In this document: piece after piece, positions 62,170 to 64,000 of the stretch | Layout of the letters: the number at the start of each line of letters is the position of its first letter | Numbering within the stretch: the first letter of the stretch is position 1 | Origin: Saprolegnia diclina VS20 | Taxonomy: Eukaryota > Oomycota > Saprolegniomycetes > Saprolegniales > Saprolegniaceae | NCBI RefSeq assembly: GCF_000281045.1 | Contig: NW_008246104.1 | Span: forward strand, 261,593 to 325,592 | Reading direction: 5' to 3' | Length of the DNA stretch: 64,000 nucleotides | Notes under the pieces: generated by a model | The model's input: the letters and a program-made list of their open reading frames with translations, nothing else | What the model was told of the DNA's origin: nothing | Databases searched by the model: none | Program-made: the position numbers and the translations under genes

Positions 62170-63307
62170 CTACAGGCCGAGCAAGTACTTAATGCCTGCC
62201 GTGCCCATGCCACCGGCAAAGATGAAGGGCACGACAAGCCAGGACGAGGCCATGAGCATTGCCGTGCCAGAGAAGCCGTGGCCGGACGTGCAGCCGCACG
62301 CAGTGCTCGCACCAAACGCAATCATGACGCCACCAATGATCGAGGGTAGCGTCGACGGCATCGGCCCCGCGGCTTCGAGTGGCGTGCCAGAGATGAGCGA
62401 CCCGCCGACAATACCGAGTGCAAAGAGCACTTGAAGCGCCGCGCTCGAGCGCGGGAGCGAGAGCCACGACGGGTTGCCGACGACGTGCGAGAGGCCGGCG
62501 ACGGCCTCGCCGAGGATATACTTCATAGCGGCCGAGACACCGAGCGACTTGCGCACGATGAACGCCAGCGGCAGCTGGAGCGCACCGACGACTGCACCAG
62601 CAATGCACGGGTACCACGCCGAGAGCGCGACCGGCTCACGCACAATAAACTCCAAGGCGACTGAAAACCCGACGCAGGCCACGCCGAGGAGCGTCTGCAG
62701 GAGCGGGCTCACCGGCAGCGTCGACGAGATCTTGGACCGGGTCGCTTCCCACTTGGCAATCTGCAGAATGTAAACTTAGCACAAGAAAGAAGTGCGAAAG
62801 GTGGTGTACCGGCGCGCGGAGGATCATAGCCAACAGAGTACCAATGACGGTGCCACCAAAGCACGCGGGTGCCGACGCGATCTGGGCGCCGAGCTGGACG
62901 TACACCGTGCCGGGGCACGAGCCGCTGATGGTCATGCCCGCGCCGAGGATCGTCGCACCGACGACGAGGACGGTCGAGGTGCTCGGGCTGGACGCGCGCG
63001 CGGCTTGCATCTTTTCAAACTCGCTGGGCTGCGCGATGCGGAAGATGGCCTTGGCGATGAGCGACGTGCCAAGCGCGGCCATGAAGAGCTTCATCATCGT
63101 AAAGCGCTGAAAGGCCATTTGGTCCATAATGACAAACGGCAAATAGACTTGGGCCTTGTTCATCGCAAAGCCAAAGACGAGACCGGTCGAGAGGACGGTG
63201 ACGCCCGACACGACGCGGCGACCGACCGACGTCGAGGTCTCGCTACCGGTCTTGAGACGATCCGACTCCATCAAATTCGCGTCCATTTTGAAAATGCGCG
63301 AGTGCAT
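62170..63307 (-). CDS. YeeE/YedE-family sulfur (thiosulfate-type) transporter
   Basis: Two exons on the minus strand, 63307-62810 and 62760-62170, with a 49-bp intron; 362 residues. The two-half organisation of the YeeE/YedE family is evident: half one carries GMTISGSCPGTVYVQLG (CPGT about 131-134) and half two carries ACGCTSGHGFSGTAML (TSGHG about 324-328). Each cysteine motif is the sulfur-relay site known from thiosulfate uptake protein TsuA. About nine hydrophobic segments are present. In bacteria these import thiosulfate or related sulfur species; the eukaryotic role is not established. The start could also be the Met at residue 8. The family is mostly prokaryotic, so ancient transfer into oomycetes is possible. 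Confidence 0.88.
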
Positions 63308-63924
63308 TTTTGATGTGAAAAAAAAGACACCAAATAGACACTGTGGGCGCTCGCGATCGAACTACAGTTCTACTTGGTTTCGTCAACCGGGATGACCAGG
63401 AAGGCCTGTCTACATGCTACGACAGCCGCAATCCACATGCTGCTAGTAGCCTCGTGGCATAGTGCCAACCGTCGATCGATGCCCGCGCGCACGCACATCT
63501 CCTGGTCGTCCAGGACATCCTCCTCATCACAGTTGGTGCTGCTAACATGGTCGTTGCGTCATCTTTGGCGATACGTGATCGAGCTTACACGCGTGGAACA
63601 GGCGGCGTCTAGTACCCAGGTATACGTACCGTACCGTGTCATTGACGTGTGCAAAGTCAGAGACACGAGCACGACACGGCGACTCGTACATGCACCGGTG
63701 CCATTTTAGTACAGATGCGCCGTCCGAATCGAGCAGAACACCAACTAGTACTCGTAGCGAGGAGGTACTCTGCCAAGGTGAAGGTTGTGGCGCTATACTC
63801 CATTACGTCCTCCTCCATCCAGCTTGCGTCGCTCATCGGTGGTGGCATCCGGGTCGTTGAGTAGCCTTAAAAATGAGTTTTGGTCTAGTGGGTGGGGTAT
63901 GAAGTCGAGTAGTCTCTGCGCTCT
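63308..63924. promoter_or_regulatory. Upstream region of the sulfur transporter
   Basis: 617 bp before the 3' end of the next gene. No clear element or exon is seen. Confidence 0.35.
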
Positions 63925-64000
63925 TTACTCGGCGACCGCTTGGAATCGCAGCATGACGGGCTTGGCGATGTTGCGCAGCACCTTGGTTGTGTTGTCAAAG
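63925..64000 (-). CDS. 3' end of a gene, PDZ-like C-terminus (partial)
   Basis: The last 24 residues of a minus-strand gene: FDNTTKVLRNIAKPVMLRFQ then AVAE and TAA (63925-63927). The VLxxIxxPVxLRF pattern is what usually closes a PDZ domain (last strand). The rest lies outside the window, so the family is tentative. Confidence 0.45.
   Translation of the reverse strand, partial: FDNTTKVLRNIAKPVMLRFQAVAE

Overview
The window is nuclear DNA of a high-GC, compact eukaryote, most likely an oomycete of the Saprolegniales (Saprolegnia/Achlya type). This is inferred from very short introns (about 40-56 bp, usually starting GTAC/GTAG/GTAT and ending TAG), tight gene packing on both strands, flagellar genes alongside osmotroph-type transporters, and lineage-typical families (Apple-domain secreted proteins, START-like proteins with zinc fingers, AAAP transporters). 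No rRNA, tRNA, CRISPR array or intact transposon was recognised. Three N-runs (18508-18918, 35663-36177, 54627-54876) interrupt the sequence.

Layout. 1-8 kb: a truncated and a complete copy of a GRDP/DUF1399-type protein, then a large secreted Apple-domain protein with a LmbE/PIG-L-like C-terminal domain. 9-17 kb: the mRNA-export helicase DBP5, two HPP-family membrane proteins, enkurin and the proteasome deubiquitinase RPN11. 17-25 kb: a third GRDP copy, an ankyrin/zinc-finger protein and a protein with repeated PH-like modules. 26-32 kb: two prominin-like pentaspan proteins tail to tail. 32-37 kb: an IQ-motif protein, a Topors-like RING protein and a tandem array of three divergent Ran-like GTPases. 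37-43 kb: an AAAP transporter, NUP93 and UFC1. 43-48 kb: SERINC, a small basic protein, delta-tubulin and a mucin-like membrane protein. 49-54 kb: a second small basic-motif protein, a coiled-coil PHD protein, a SHIPPO-repeat protein and protein phosphatase inhibitor 2. 55-64 kb: a quinone oxidoreductase, two head-to-head START-like genes, a two-half YeeE/YedE sulfur transporter and the 3' end of another gene.

Themes. Local duplication is frequent: GRDP x3, HPP x2, prominin-like x2, Ran-like x3, START-like x2, and two genes sharing an unnamed LCHxALM tail. Three genes point to a flagellated zoospore stage (enkurin, delta-tubulin, SHIPPO), and three touch nuclear transport (DBP5, NUP93, Ran-like). 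A TATCCGGA element recurs upstream of many start codons and looks like a shared promoter signal. Splice structures were deduced by eye from reading-frame continuity, splice signals and protein-family alignment from memory. Junction phases were checked arithmetically, but no transcript data were available.
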